A stretch of 31,394 bases of DNA from Spirochaetaceae bacterium. Its GTDB lineage: Bacteria > Spirochaetota > Spirochaetia > Treponematales > Breznakiellaceae. The notes beneath the pieces are model-generated. The model worked only from the letters and a program-made list of their open reading frames with translations. It was not told where the DNA came from and did not search any database. Position numbers and translations under genes: made by a program. This document shows, piece after piece, positions 14,896 to 23,790 of this stretch; positions within the stretch are counted from its first letter, which is position 1; each line of letters opens with the position of its first letter. Location of the stretch: NCBI GenBank assembly GCA_031283025.1, contig JAITCP010000165.1:1-31394 (forward strand), in the 5' to 3' direction.

Positions 14896-16477
14896 ACGGA
14901 ATGTACTGGCCCTTTCAGAAAACGATCCGCTTCTGTGCGCGCGTTTGTCTTCCGCATTAACCACAATGGGAATGTACCGTTTTATAGAATCCCGCTCCGG
15001 CGAGGTAATTCCCGCCCTTACCGGTACCGGGGGCGCCGCTCATCCACTCCATTCCACGGTAGACCCGCGCAGGGAAGGAGTCCGGCTTATCTCCACATTG
15101 GCGGAAGAAGGGTTTATTGTTTTTTTGGGGCTGGGGGGCGGCTTTGAAGCAGAAGCGGCGCTGGAACGGGAAAAGACAAAAAAAGTATTGGTTATTGAAT
15201 ACGACTGCAACGGCATAGCGGAACTGTTGAGCAGCCGGAATTATATTTCCCTTTTCAGGAATCCCCGTTTCCGTCTGTTGGCCGATCCTTGTGCGGAAGA
15301 AATTGAGGAAATCCTCCTTAACAGTTACATACCCGCCATAGACGGGGGAATCCGGGTTTTTCCGCTGCGGACACGGGCCGGTTCCGATCCGCGCTTTAAT
15401 GATGCGGCAGACGCCGTTAAGCGGGCCATTGATTCTGTTTCCAAAGATTATTCGGTTCAGGCTTATTTTGGCAAGCGATGGTTTTCCAATATTATCCGCA
15501 ATCTTTCCCTGGCGGAAAAACCCTGCGCGGGCGTTCCTCCGGTTAGAAAGGCCATTGTTTGCGCCGCCGGGCCTTCCCTGGACGAACAAATCCCCCTTAT
15601 AAAAAAAGAGTTGGATCAAAAGGAAATGCCCTTTCTTATTGCCGCCGATACTTCCTTTCCCGCCCTGCTCCGCCGGGGAATAGAACCGGATGCGGTTATT
15701 TCCATTGACTGCCAGCATATCAGTTACCGGCATTTCTTCGATCCCCTTCCCAAAACAACAAGGCTTTTTTTGGATCTGGCCAGCCCGCCTCCTGTTGCGG
15801 CCAGAACGGAGAACCGTTTCTTTTTTTCCGGGGGGCACCCGCTTGGCTTGTACATAAGCCGGGTGTGGCGGGCAATGCCGGTGCTGGACACTTCCGGCGC
15901 AAACGTAACGTATGCGGCCCTTTCCCTTGCGGAAAATCTTGGGGCAAAGTCTGTTTTGCTTTACGGGGCGGATTTTTCCTATCCTTTCGGAAAGACCTAT
16001 GCGCGGGGCTGTTATATTTACCCTTACTTTGAAAAATTACAATCCCGCTATGAACCGCTGGAGGCTTTACATTCCGCCTTTCTCTACCGGGATTCTTCCC
16101 TGCAAAAATGCGCTTTAGGCAACAACACATGGTATTATGAAACCCAAACCCTTAAATATTACCGGGAAAAAGCCCGTCAAAAAGAAGAAACCATACATTC
16201 CGCAAAGGCCGGCAGGAATCTTACTCTTTTTTCGTCCGGGCCGGTACGGCAGAGCGCTGATGCTTTTCTAAAATCCTACAGGGAATCGGTAGAAAGCCTT
16301 ACCTCTTTTGATTTCCAATGCGGCAATGAAACAGGCGGGGAAACAGAAATAGCCGCCACCTTGCTTCCCCTTGCCGCATTTATCCGCCGTACCAATCCTG
16401 CCCTTGGCCCTGCGGAATTTTTCAACGCGGTACTTTCCTGTTGTACGGAAGAATTTATAAAAGTTATCCCCAATTAA
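14876..16477 (+). CDS. DUF115 (Maf/MptE-like) protein, second of a tandem pair (533 aa)
   Basis: Paralogue of the preceding gene. Core motif IVCAAGPSLDEQIPLIKKEL near residues 227-246, then MPFLIAADTSFPALLRRGIE and PDAVISIDCQH, closer to the canonical GPSL form than the first copy. The pair may act as a heterodimer or on different acceptors. An upstream domain contains GLGGGFEAEAALEREKTKKV, resembling the Maf N-terminal region. I take the ATG at 14876; a TTG two codons earlier is possible. It overlaps the previous gene by 20 nt. Last gene of the operon, followed by a hairpin and a 119-bp mobile element. Confidence 0.8.
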   Translation: MDKQTFERNVLALSENDPLLCARLSSALTTMGMYRFIESRSGEVIPALTGTGGAAHPLHSTVDPRREGVRLISTLAEEGFIVFLGLGGGFEAEAALEREKTKKVLVIEYDCNGIAELLSSRNYISLFRNPRFRLLADPCAEEIEEILLNSYIPAIDGGIRVFPLRTRAGSDPRFNDAADAVKRAIDSVSKDYSVQAYFGKRWFSNIIRNLSLAEKPCAGVPPVRKAIVCAAGPSLDEQIPLIKKELDQKEMPFLIAADTSFPALLRRGIEPDAVISIDCQHISYRHFFDPLPKTTRLFLDLASPPPVAARTENRFFFSGGHPLGLYISRVWRAMPVLDTSGANVTYAALSLAENLGAKSVLLYGADFSYPFGKTYARGCYIYPYFEKLQSRYEPLEALHSAFLYRDSSLQKCALGNNTWYYETQTLKYYREKARQKEETIHSAKAGRNLTLFSSGPVRQSADAFLKSYRESVESLTSFDFQCGNETGGETEIAATLLPLAAFIRRTNPALGPAEFFNAVLSCCTEEFIKVIPN

Positions 16478-16484
16478 AGTTGTT

Positions 16485-16513
16485 CGGAAACTTCAGTTTC
16501 TGAATAACTTCCG
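16485..16513 (+). terminator. Stem-loop after the second DUF115 gene
   Basis: CGGAA (16485-16489) pairs with TTCCG (16509-16513), with inner TTCAG/CTGAA (16492-16496 and 16500-16504). It starts eight nt after the stop and ends on the boundary of the 119-bp element. Its sequence resembles the small hairpin of that element, so it may be a degenerate relative used as a transcript end. Confidence 0.4.
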
Positions 16514-16631
16514 GAAACCTCTGAAAACCGGTTGTTTTCAGAGGTTCCTTTGCAGTTTTTCGCCCTTTTGGCTGCGAAAAGCGCGTTTTTCAGCGGTAAA
16601 TCTCCAAAAACTGAAGTTTTTAGAGATTCCC
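16513..16631 (+). mobile_element. 119-bp palindromic element, copy A
   Basis: Identical in length to copy B at 20108-20226 and matching it in inverted orientation at 112 of 119 positions. It begins with a 36-nt hairpin (GGAAACCTCTGAAAAC arm, CGGTT loop), then about 50 bp of core (GCGAAAAGCGCGTTTTTCAG), then a second near-perfect hairpin ending GAGATTCCC. A 4-bp direct repeat TTCC flanks it (16509-16512 and 16632-16635). The right repeat touches the stop codon of the LptD-like gene. It fills the gap between two convergent genes and could serve as a two-way terminator. Confidence 0.75.
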
Positions 16632-16634
16632 TTC

Positions 16635-19600
16635 CTATTGAATACTTAAGCCATTTTCTGTGGTATAACGTACATCTGTTTTAAATTCCTGAATGGGTTT
16701 CCATTGAACAACAAAGGAAATATCACTTATAAATTGATATTCGTATTTTCCTCCTGTAGTCTGAAGTTTAGGCTGCGTATTTATTATTAATGTGGCATCC
16801 CAGTCTCCCAAATGATGGATCAGGTTAAGGTTGAATGAGTTAAACTTGAACCCTGAAAGTTTTCGTTTTTCAACGTCATCAAACCTGAAGGAATTTATTA
16901 AATCAAGAAAGATATTTTTTTCTCCCGGCATATCAATTGGTAAATCGTCAAAAAAGGGCATATCCCGGAAGTAACGGTAAATTTGCTTGTTTTCCGATCT
17001 GGCAACAAGCGTAACGTCAAGAATGTCGCTAACTTTAATCTTGTCTAAAGTCAAATTAAAAGTAAATCTTGAATTGGTATAACGCTGTAAATCAAAAAAA
17101 AGCTGGGTATTTAACGTTACCATTCCCTTAAAATTAGTCCAGGTGTCAAAGGACTTTGAACCGGAATAGCCGGCGCTCAATGTCTGGGGATTCAGTTTTT
17201 CAGCACCTGTACTAATCTTCCACCCCGAATTTTGGCCTGTATCCAGAAAATAGGATCTAGACCGGCTGGCATTGAAAGACGCTGTAAAGCTCCCCCAGGT
17301 TAGGCTGGTGGTAATTGATCTAAATCCCGGTTCTGCAGGAGTAGGATTTAACACATTTGCCTCATTGGGGAGTATATAATTCATATCGTACCGGAAAGAT
17401 AATTTATCAGTAAACTTAAAATTTCCGGAAATACTTAACGGATCATAGACCGTATTTTCAAAAGGCGCTTTTATACTGGAACGGACAGCAAATTGAGAAA
17501 TCCACGCATTTAAGGTTAAATTCCCTGTCAGAGTAGTTTGTTTTTTTTTGCTTTCATCCACAATGTCGGATTCGCTTGGGGGAATATCCGCAGAAACGCT
17601 AAGGCTTTGTGCTTTATCCATTACATTGGCGCTTACATTTGCCGTTACCCTGTTGGTTTCTATTTTTTCCTGAGTCCATTCCCCCCACTGTATGTCCCAT
17701 GAATCAGAGGCTTGATCGTATTTTGATCTGGCAATAACCCCCCTTACATTGTAAGAAAAACTGGTTGCCTTCCATACGTCGCTTTGATTAAAGGGCCGCA
17801 GGTTAAATCCGTATTCCGCAGTACTGTTAAAAGAGGTCAAATTGTGAGTTTGTTTTTTTGCGTTCTCTATCTTAGCATCAGTATCAAAAGCAGATGAATT
17901 TTCGTTCATATAGGTATAATCCTGCCATCTTACGTCTCCGGCAAACCTCATTGTATGGGTATAGAAGTTTCGTTTTTCCGACAGGCTCATATTCACATTA
18001 CCTCCCGACTGGAAAGAAAATTTTTGATATTCATAATCACCCCAGTCAACATCATCCAACTGCTTCCAGCTTTGATCACGATTTGGGCCTGACAGAACGG
18101 ATTTATCCACACGGTTTGAATTTAATTTTATTTCTGACGAACCGGCAGGGCTAAGCTGGTAACTTAACGTAAAATTATGCCCGCCCAAAGCCATGGGACT
18201 TGTCGTTCTGGTAAAGGCGGGAGGGCGGAGGATTAACGGGTCTTCAGTGTTTCCGTTGTCTTCCGCTTCGCCGCTGTCCCAGGGAGAAACCGGTACTCCC
18301 CATTCTATTTTATTTTCTTCCTCCTTTGGGTTTGTTTTTTTATCCCCGCCAAGGCTTAGCGGCGTTCCTCCAATAACGGCGGCAGCGTTAAACAGGGTGA
18401 TTTTATTGGGATAAAAAAACATTTTATTCGGAGGATTGGAAAGATTGTACGCCGGAGGATTGGTAGTGGTTGTTCTTGTATCAAAAGTTACCGCGGAGGT
18501 GTTTGAAAGTGATAATTGATTAACATAGGGATTTAGGACGGTAGTTGCAAAAGAAAAGTTTCCGCTCAGTTCCCAGATATATGAACTTATATAAGTTGCG
18601 GTACTGGAATAGGCATTATCAAGCGTATCATCTTTACCGGAATTTTTGATAATGTTAAACAAGCCGGAATCTTCTGAACGGCGCAAAAAGTCGTAATCCA
18701 TAAAAGGATCCGAATAAAGGTAAAGCTTCCAGGTAAGGCTGGATGACCTTACCAGCTTTCCGGAAGTATTCGCCGAACCGGTGCTGACAAAACGGTAACG
18801 AAAAGGAACATCAAGGCCCAAAAGCGGTAAATCAGTATGCCAGTTACTGGTTCCGTCATAATCGGGATAAAAGGGGGTATAGATTCCCCTGTCATAATAT
18901 ATATCCCGGCTCCACCCCAGGCCTAAGGAAAAGTCCAGCTTCCCAAAATGATTCTTGGCAGGCAGCGATAAATCAGAACCCGCAAAATACCCCAGATTTG
19001 CATAGGCATCCGCCATAAGAGAAAGAGAGGGCTCATTGGTATCTTTGGCTTTTTTACCCATATTGCGCAGAAATACACCTTCCGGCTTTAATTCCATTCC
19101 TTCATTACTTCCTAAAAAAGCGCCGCCTATAGGTATTTCTTCCGGGTTACTTGCCGCTTTAGGTCGGCCCAAAATATAGGTAGTGGTTTGCAGGAAAGTT
19201 CCTTCTCTTTGACGGAGTCCCACCACAGGATGAAAAATAACATCGTTGCCGGGATAATAAAAACCGGGCAAGTAGAAGACGGGGATTTCCCCCACTTTGA
19301 ATACCGCATTCACCATTGCAAAATCCGATCCGGGAAGCAGCCACAGACTGGAGGCGTTAATGGACCAATAGGGCTCTTCCTGATATGCATTGGTTATTGT
19401 GGCCCGGCGTAAAAGTATGGCATCATCCCCGGTACGGGAAATTACTTCTCCGGTAAAACGGTAGGTGGATTTATCTTTGCCGACTTCACGCTCAGAAGCG
19501 CCTCCCATAAATGCTATAGACCAGTTGTCCAGGTTGACGGTAAGACCTTCTCCCCGGAACGTTTCTTTTTCAGCTTCACCTTGTACGTCGCTTTTTGTGT

Positions 19601-20285
19601 AGATGATCGTTCCGTAGGCGGTCATGAGCTTGCGGGTGCGGTTGTAGAGTATCTCCTCCGCCTCTATTTTGTGCAGCGTATCACCGTCTTTTAGTATTAC
19701 AGAAACCCCGCCCCGAAGCCGGACATATTCCTCATTAACCGATTGAACGGTAAAGTATTCTGTGGTCTTGGCGCTTTCTATGGTGATGATGAGCCCTTCA
19801 TCTTTTGTTTCGTCGGAGGATGCTGCTTCCGGTTTTTTTGTCAGTTTATAGTATTCCCAAAGCCGCGCCGCAAGTGTCTCATTGCTTCCTTCTCCGCTTA
19901 AGCCAAGGCTCCGGCACCAGTCGGCCAATTCCTGAACAGTAGCCGTTGAAATATCCCGTTCCAGTACAAAGGCCGGATCCAGCCCGTTCTTTTTTGCCTC
20001 ATCATCCTGTTTTGTTGTGCTTTCTGTTTGTTTTGTGTTTTCCGCAGCCGGAGGATTTGCCTGGGGAAAAAGCAAAAGAGGCCATAAGAAAAAGAAAAAA
20101 ACCAATAGGGAATCTCTAAAAACTTCAGTTTTTAGAGATTTACCGCTGAAAAACGCACGTTTCGCAGCCCAAAGGGCGAGAAACTGCAAAGGAACCTCTG
20201 AAAACAACCGGTTTTTAGAGGTTCCCAATAGGCTTGTGCGGCAACCCGGCTGGTTTCCAAACAACTTTAATAATGCTTTTTTCAT
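16635..20285 (-). CDS. lptD: LptD/OstA-like outer-membrane assembly protein with an in-frame insertion (1216 aa)
   Basis: Large outer-membrane beta-barrel protein of the LptD type, which inserts lipopolysaccharide in LPS-bearing bacteria; its cargo in treponemes, which generally lack classical LPS, is unclear. Residues 1-18 begin a signal peptide whose hydrophobic core (LVFFFFLWPLLLFPQA, 61-76) is displaced by 41 inserted codons. Residues about 110-146 resemble a SAP motif (TVQELADWCRSLGLS then ETLAARLWEYY). An OstA-like beta-jellyroll follows at about 165-260 (HKIEAEEILYNRTRKLMTAY), then a long barrel of alternating beta strands with aromatic ends. The ATG overlaps the uvrA stop as ATGA, fixing the start. 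From memory T. pallidum has the same pairing (TP0515 beside uvrA TP0514). Confidence 0.82.
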   Translation of the reverse strand: MKKALLKLFGNQPGCRTSLLGTSKNRLFSEVPLQFLALWAAKRAFFSGKSLKTEVFRDSLLVFFFFLWPLLLFPQANPPAAENTKQTESTTKQDDEAKKNGLDPAFVLERDISTATVQELADWCRSLGLSGEGSNETLAARLWEYYKLTKKPEAASSDETKDEGLIITIESAKTTEYFTVQSVNEEYVRLRGGVSVILKDGDTLHKIEAEEILYNRTRKLMTAYGTIIYTKSDVQGEAEKETFRGEGLTVNLDNWSIAFMGGASEREVGKDKSTYRFTGEVISRTGDDAILLRRATITNAYQEEPYWSINASSLWLLPGSDFAMVNAVFKVGEIPVFYLPGFYYPGNDVIFHPVVGLRQREGTFLQTTTYILGRPKAASNPEEIPIGGAFLGSNEGMELKPEGVFLRNMGKKAKDTNEPSLSLMADAYANLGYFAGSDLSLPAKNHFGKLDFSLGLGWSRDIYYDRGIYTPFYPDYDGTSNWHTDLPLLGLDVPFRYRFVSTGSANTSGKLVRSSSLTWKLYLYSDPFMDYDFLRRSEDSGLFNIIKNSGKDDTLDNAYSSTATYISSYIWELSGNFSFATTVLNPYVNQLSLSNTSAVTFDTRTTTTNPPAYNLSNPPNKMFFYPNKITLFNAAAVIGGTPLSLGGDKKTNPKEEENKIEWGVPVSPWDSGEAEDNGNTEDPLILRPPAFTRTTSPMALGGHNFTLSYQLSPAGSSEIKLNSNRVDKSVLSGPNRDQSWKQLDDVDWGDYEYQKFSFQSGGNVNMSLSEKRNFYTHTMRFAGDVRWQDYTYMNENSSAFDTDAKIENAKKQTHNLTSFNSTAEYGFNLRPFNQSDVWKATSFSYNVRGVIARSKYDQASDSWDIQWGEWTQEKIETNRVTANVSANVMDKAQSLSVSADIPPSESDIVDESKKKQTTLTGNLTLNAWISQFAVRSSIKAPFENTVYDPLSISGNFKFTDKLSFRYDMNYILPNEANVLNPTPAEPGFRSITTSLTWGSFTASFNASRSRSYFLDTGQNSGWKISTGAEKLNPQTLSAGYSGSKSFDTWTNFKGMVTLNTQLFFDLQRYTNSRFTFNLTLDKIKVSDILDVTLVARSENKQIYRYFRDMPFFDDLPIDMPGEKNIFLDLINSFRFDDVEKRKLSGFKFNSFNLNLIHHLGDWDATLIINTQPKLQTTGGKYEYQFISDISFVVQWKPIQEFKTDVRYTTENGLSIQ
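20108..20226 (-). mobile_element. 119-bp palindromic element, copy B, in frame inside lptD
   Basis: Same element as 16513-16631. Ends are GGGAATCTC and GAGGTTCCC. A direct AATA repeat flanks it (20104-20107 and 20227-20230), extendable to CCAATAGG because of the element's own end bases. It is open in the lptD frame and encodes LGTSKNRLFSEVPLQFLALW and about 20 further residues. Deleting 123 bp rejoins CRTSL to LVFFFFLWPLLLF with no frame change. Confidence 0.85.
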
Positions 20286-23116
20286 TTTTTCCGGCCAAGC
20301 ATCTCTTTTAGGTATTTACCCGTGTAGGACCTGGCATGGGAGGCAACCTTTTCCGGCGTTCCGGTAATGATCACCTCCCCTCCTTTGTCCCCTCCTTCGG
20401 GGCCCAAGTCTATAATGTGATCCGCCTGAAGAAGCACATCCAGGTTATGTTCGATCATAATAACCGTATTTCCCTGATCTGTTAAGCGCTGGATCACCTC
20501 CATAAGCTGCTTTACATCGGCAAAGTGAAGCCCCGTAGTGGGCTCGTCCAGAATGTACAGAGTCCTCCCCGTTGAACGTTTGGAAAGCTCCAGTGAAAGT
20601 TTTACCCGCTGGGCTTCGCCGCCGGAAAGTGTAAGGGCCGATTGCCCGAGTTTAACATAACCCAGGCCCACAGAAAGAAGTGTTTCAAGTTTACGGGCTA
20701 TCTGGGGTATGAGCGCAAAAAATTCAGCCGCTTCCTCTATGGTCATATCCAGCACATCGGCAATGTTCTTGCCCTTGTAGCGAATCTCCAGGGTTTCACG
20801 GTTAAAGCGCTTGCCGTTGCAGACATCGCAGTTAATGTACACATCGGGGAGAAAGTTCATCTCGATCTTGATCGTTCCGTCTCCTGAGCAATTTTCACAG
20901 CGGCCCCCGCGTACATTGAAAGAAAAACGTCCCGGCCTGTAACCCCGCCTTTTCGATTCCGGCAGGGCGGCAAATAATTCCCTAATCGCTCCAAAAACCT
21001 GCACATAGGTGGCGGGGTTGGAGCGGGGCGTTCTTCCGATGGGGCTTTGATCAATGTCGATCACCTTGTCTATATGTTCATCTCCCTCCAGCGATTCATA
21101 CGCGCCCTCAGGATGATTACCGCCATAGACCCGGTTTGCCAGAGCTGGATACAGCACGTCGCTTAAGAGGGTGGATTTTCCCGAACCGGAAACCCCTGTG
21201 ATGCAGGTAAAAATTCCCAGGGGTATTGTTACATTGATGTTTTTCAGGTTGTGTTCCGTTACTCCGTTAAGGCAAAGCACATTGCCGTTACCTTTCCGCC
21301 GTTTTTTGGGAATTTCCATCTTCAAAATTCCCGCCAGATATTGGCCGGTAAGGCTTTCCTTAACCCGCATTACTTCCCGCGGCGTGCCCTGAGCCACGAC
21401 TTTGCCGCCGTGAACGCCCGCTCCGGGCCCAAGGTCTACGATATGATCCGCCGTCCGCAGTGTCTGCTCATCATGCTCCACCACGATCAGGGTGTTTCCC
21501 AAATCCCGCAGATAAAGGAGTGTTTCTATAAGCCGCTGATTATCCCGCTGGTGAAGGCCGATGGAAGGTTCGTCCAATATATACAGAACCCCCACCAGGC
21601 TTGAGCCGATCTGCGTTGCAAGCCGTATGCGCTGGGCCTCGCCCCCGGAAAGGGTGGCGGATTTCCGTTCCAGTGAAAGATAATCCAGCCCCACGTTTTG
21701 CATAAAGCCCAGCCGCGCGTTGATCTCTTTTAATATCTGTTTTGAAATGATCTTTTCACTGCGGCCCATCTTAACCGTTTCAAAAAACTTTATTGAATCG
21801 ATTACGGAAAGGCTGGAAAGTTCCCAGATGTTTTTCCCCCCTACGGTTACTCCCAAAACTTCCGGTTTTAAGCGCTTGCCCCCGCAGTCTTCGCAGGGTT
21901 TCTGGCTCATGAATTTTTCCAGCCAGTCCTTGATCCCTGATGACTGGGTTTCCAGATAGCGGCGTTTTAGGTCTTCCAGCACGCCGGGAAAGCGGGAGTT
22001 GTATTCAAAGTGGCCCGTGCCTTCCTTGTTCTCATAGCGGACTTTTATTTCATCCTTTGAGCCGTAAAGTATGGCCCGGAGTATTGGTTTGGGAAGTTCC
22101 TTAAAGGGAGTGTTCAGGCTGAACTTGTAATGTTTTGCAAGGCTTTCAAAACGGCTGCGGTGCCACGCGCTGTCCGGATTGTAGGGAACGCAGCCCCCTT
22201 CATTAAAGGAAAGGCGCATATCGGGAATGACCAGATCAGGATCGAATTCCATTCTGATCCCCAGCCCCGAACATGACGGGCAGGCTCCGTAGGGATTGTT
22301 AAAGGAAAAAAGCCGCGGCTGGAGTTCCGGGATGGAAATGCCGCAGTCGGGGCAGGAATTTTTTTGGGAAACAAAGTATTCGTGGACTTTTTCTTCTCCC
22401 TTTTTTTGGGCCAGTACCAACATGATCCCGTCTGCGGTTTGGAGGGCGGCCTCCACCGATTCGGCCAGCCGGGAGCGTATATCCTCTCCCACTATCAGGC
22501 GATCTACGATTATCTCTATGGTATGTTTTTTTTGTTTATCCAGCTTGATTTCTTCATCCAGGCTTACCGGCACTCCGTCTATCCGGGCACGGGCAAAGCC
22601 GGCCTTGCGGGCATTCTCTATTATGTCCCGGTGCTCTCCCTTTTTCCCCCGGATTACCGGGGCCAAAAGCTGCACCCGGTCCCCCTGTCCCATAGCCATT
22701 ATTGTGTCGATGATCGAATCTACCGCCTGTTCTTTAATTTCCCTGCCGCACTGGGGGCAGTGGGGAATTCCGGCCCGCGCATAGAGGAGCCGGTAATAGT
22801 CGTAAATTTCCGTTACGGTTCCCACGGTAGAACGGGGATTGCGGTGGGTGGTTTTTTGTTCTATGGAAATGGCCGGGGAAAGACCTTCGATATAGTCAAG
22901 GTCGGGCTTGTCCATGCGGCCCAAAAACTGCCGTGCATAGGCGGATAAACTCTCTACATAACGCCGCTGTCCCTCCGCAAAAATAGTGTCAAAGGCAAGG
23001 GAGCTTTTTCCCGACCCGGAAAGGCCGGAGACAACGATAAGATTATCCCTGGGCAGCTCCAGATCGATGTTTTTCAGGTTATGTTCCCTGGCGCCCTTGA
23101 TGATGAGCTTGTCCAT
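20282..23116 (-). CDS. uvrA: Excinuclease ABC subunit A
   Basis: DNA damage-recognition ATPase of nucleotide excision repair; UvrA dimers load UvrB on lesions. Seen: Walker A GLSGSGKSS at 31-39 and a second GVSGSGKSTLL in the C-terminal half; zinc-binding groups CPQCG, CPDCG, CPSCSG and CENCSGDG...CDVCNGKR; two ABC signatures (TLSGGEAQRIRLATQIG and TLSGGEAQRVKLSLELS); and two D-loop/Walker B sites (YILDEPSIGLHQRDN, YILDEPTTGLHFADV). Length 944 aa is normal. No strong Shine-Dalgarno precedes the ATG. No LexA box was recognised. The stop overlaps the lptD start by ATGA, so the two are co-transcribed and coupled. Confidence 0.97.
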   Translation of the reverse strand: MDKLIIKGAREHNLKNIDLELPRDNLIVVSGLSGSGKSSLAFDTIFAEGQRRYVESLSAYARQFLGRMDKPDLDYIEGLSPAISIEQKTTHRNPRSTVGTVTEIYDYYRLLYARAGIPHCPQCGREIKEQAVDSIIDTIMAMGQGDRVQLLAPVIRGKKGEHRDIIENARKAGFARARIDGVPVSLDEEIKLDKQKKHTIEIIVDRLIVGEDIRSRLAESVEAALQTADGIMLVLAQKKGEEKVHEYFVSQKNSCPDCGISIPELQPRLFSFNNPYGACPSCSGLGIRMEFDPDLVIPDMRLSFNEGGCVPYNPDSAWHRSRFESLAKHYKFSLNTPFKELPKPILRAILYGSKDEIKVRYENKEGTGHFEYNSRFPGVLEDLKRRYLETQSSGIKDWLEKFMSQKPCEDCGGKRLKPEVLGVTVGGKNIWELSSLSVIDSIKFFETVKMGRSEKIISKQILKEINARLGFMQNVGLDYLSLERKSATLSGGEAQRIRLATQIGSSLVGVLYILDEPSIGLHQRDNQRLIETLLYLRDLGNTLIVVEHDEQTLRTADHIVDLGPGAGVHGGKVVAQGTPREVMRVKESLTGQYLAGILKMEIPKKRRKGNGNVLCLNGVTEHNLKNINVTIPLGIFTCITGVSGSGKSTLLSDVLYPALANRVYGGNHPEGAYESLEGDEHIDKVIDIDQSPIGRTPRSNPATYVQVFGAIRELFAALPESKRRGYRPGRFSFNVRGGRCENCSGDGTIKIEMNFLPDVYINCDVCNGKRFNRETLEIRYKGKNIADVLDMTIEEAAEFFALIPQIARKLETLLSVGLGYVKLGQSALTLSGGEAQRVKLSLELSKRSTGRTLYILDEPTTGLHFADVKQLMEVIQRLTDQGNTVIMIEHNLDVLLQADHIIDLGPEGGDKGGEVIITGTPEKVASHARSYTGKYLKEMLGRKK

Positions 23117-23245
23117 AGTTCAGTTTAGCCTGAATGGGGTGGGTGTTTCAATGTCATGTGTTCAGTACGCCAATCAGTGACATAAAAAAATGGCGCCAAT
23201 GCGCGGCCTTTACAAAAAAAGTAAAAAAAGGTAAACTAATAGTTA

Positions 23246-23381
23246 GTGTCTGTCCACAAAGTCGGTTTCTTTGCGGCCAGACCTTGCATTTTCTCAACCT
23301 AAAGGCTGTGAAAATGCGGTAATAAAGTAGTTGTGGACCAGCAGTCCGAGTCCATAATGTGTCTACATTACGGACAGACTC
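23246..23381. mobile_element. 136-bp MITE-like element between uvrA and the STAS gene
   Basis: Ends GTGTCTGTCC (23246-23255) and GGACAGACTC (23372-23381) are inverted repeats with one mismatch. A 6-bp direct repeat TAGTTA flanks it exactly (23240-23245, 23382-23387). Inside are further nested stems: GTCCACAA (23252-23259) with TTGTGGAC (23331-23338), GCATTTTC (23286-23293) with GAAAATGC (23310-23317), and an 11-bp stem at 23350-23375. No coding capacity. It occupies most of the 308-base gap between uvrA and the STAS gene; nothing else is seen there apart from weak A-rich sequence at 23180-23235. Confidence 0.7.
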
Positions 23382-23424
23382 TAGTTAATACCGGAACGTG
23401 TATTCGGTTACAAAGGAATGGCCA

Positions 23425-23736
23425 ATGAAAGATGAAGAGCTTGAAATCAAAGAAGATAAAAGTCCGGGAACCAGCAGATTTGTCTTAAGGGGGCGTGTTA
23501 ATGCCGCCAGCGCGGACGCTCTCCTTTACAAACTGGAAAACGCCCTTAAAGAAGAACAGAAAACTATTGTTGTGAATATGTCGCAGGTTGATTACCTAAG
23601 TTCTGTTGGGATAAGGGTTATCTTGAAAATTTACAAACAGGCTTCGGAAGCCGGCAGTAAATTCAATATTGAACACCCGTCCGAAAATGTTAGAAATGTA
23701 ATGGGCATGGTCGCCTTGAATGAACTGCTGGTATGA
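23425..23736 (+). CDS. STAS-domain anti-sigma factor antagonist (SpoIIAA/RsbV-like, 103 aa)
   Basis: Small partner-switching protein. Unphosphorylated, such proteins bind an RsbW-type kinase and free its target; phosphorylation of a conserved serine turns them off. The key motif is VDYLSSVGIRVILKIYKQA, where the second serine of LSS is the expected phosphosite. The start is set at the ATG at 23425 (MKDEELEIKED), which has AAGGA seven bases upstream; a GTG at 23398 lacks one. Length is typical. The next gene, 54 nt downstream, carries both a PP2C phosphatase and an RsbW-like ATPase domain, so this is its obvious partner. Confidence 0.92.
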   Translation: MKDEELEIKEDKSPGTSRFVLRGRVNAASADALLYKLENALKEEQKTIVVNMSQVDYLSSVGIRVILKIYKQASEAGSKFNIEHPSENVRNVMGMVALNELLV

Positions 23737-23790
23737 CGATACTCCGCCCAAGAGGGGAGGTATATTAAACCGGCTTGCGGACAAATCCGA

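Noticed and set aside
16513..20226. lptD as cargo of a composite transposon bounded by copies A and B
   Set aside because: Each copy has its own 4-bp direct repeat and the gene is coupled to uvrA, so two independent insertions explain it better.
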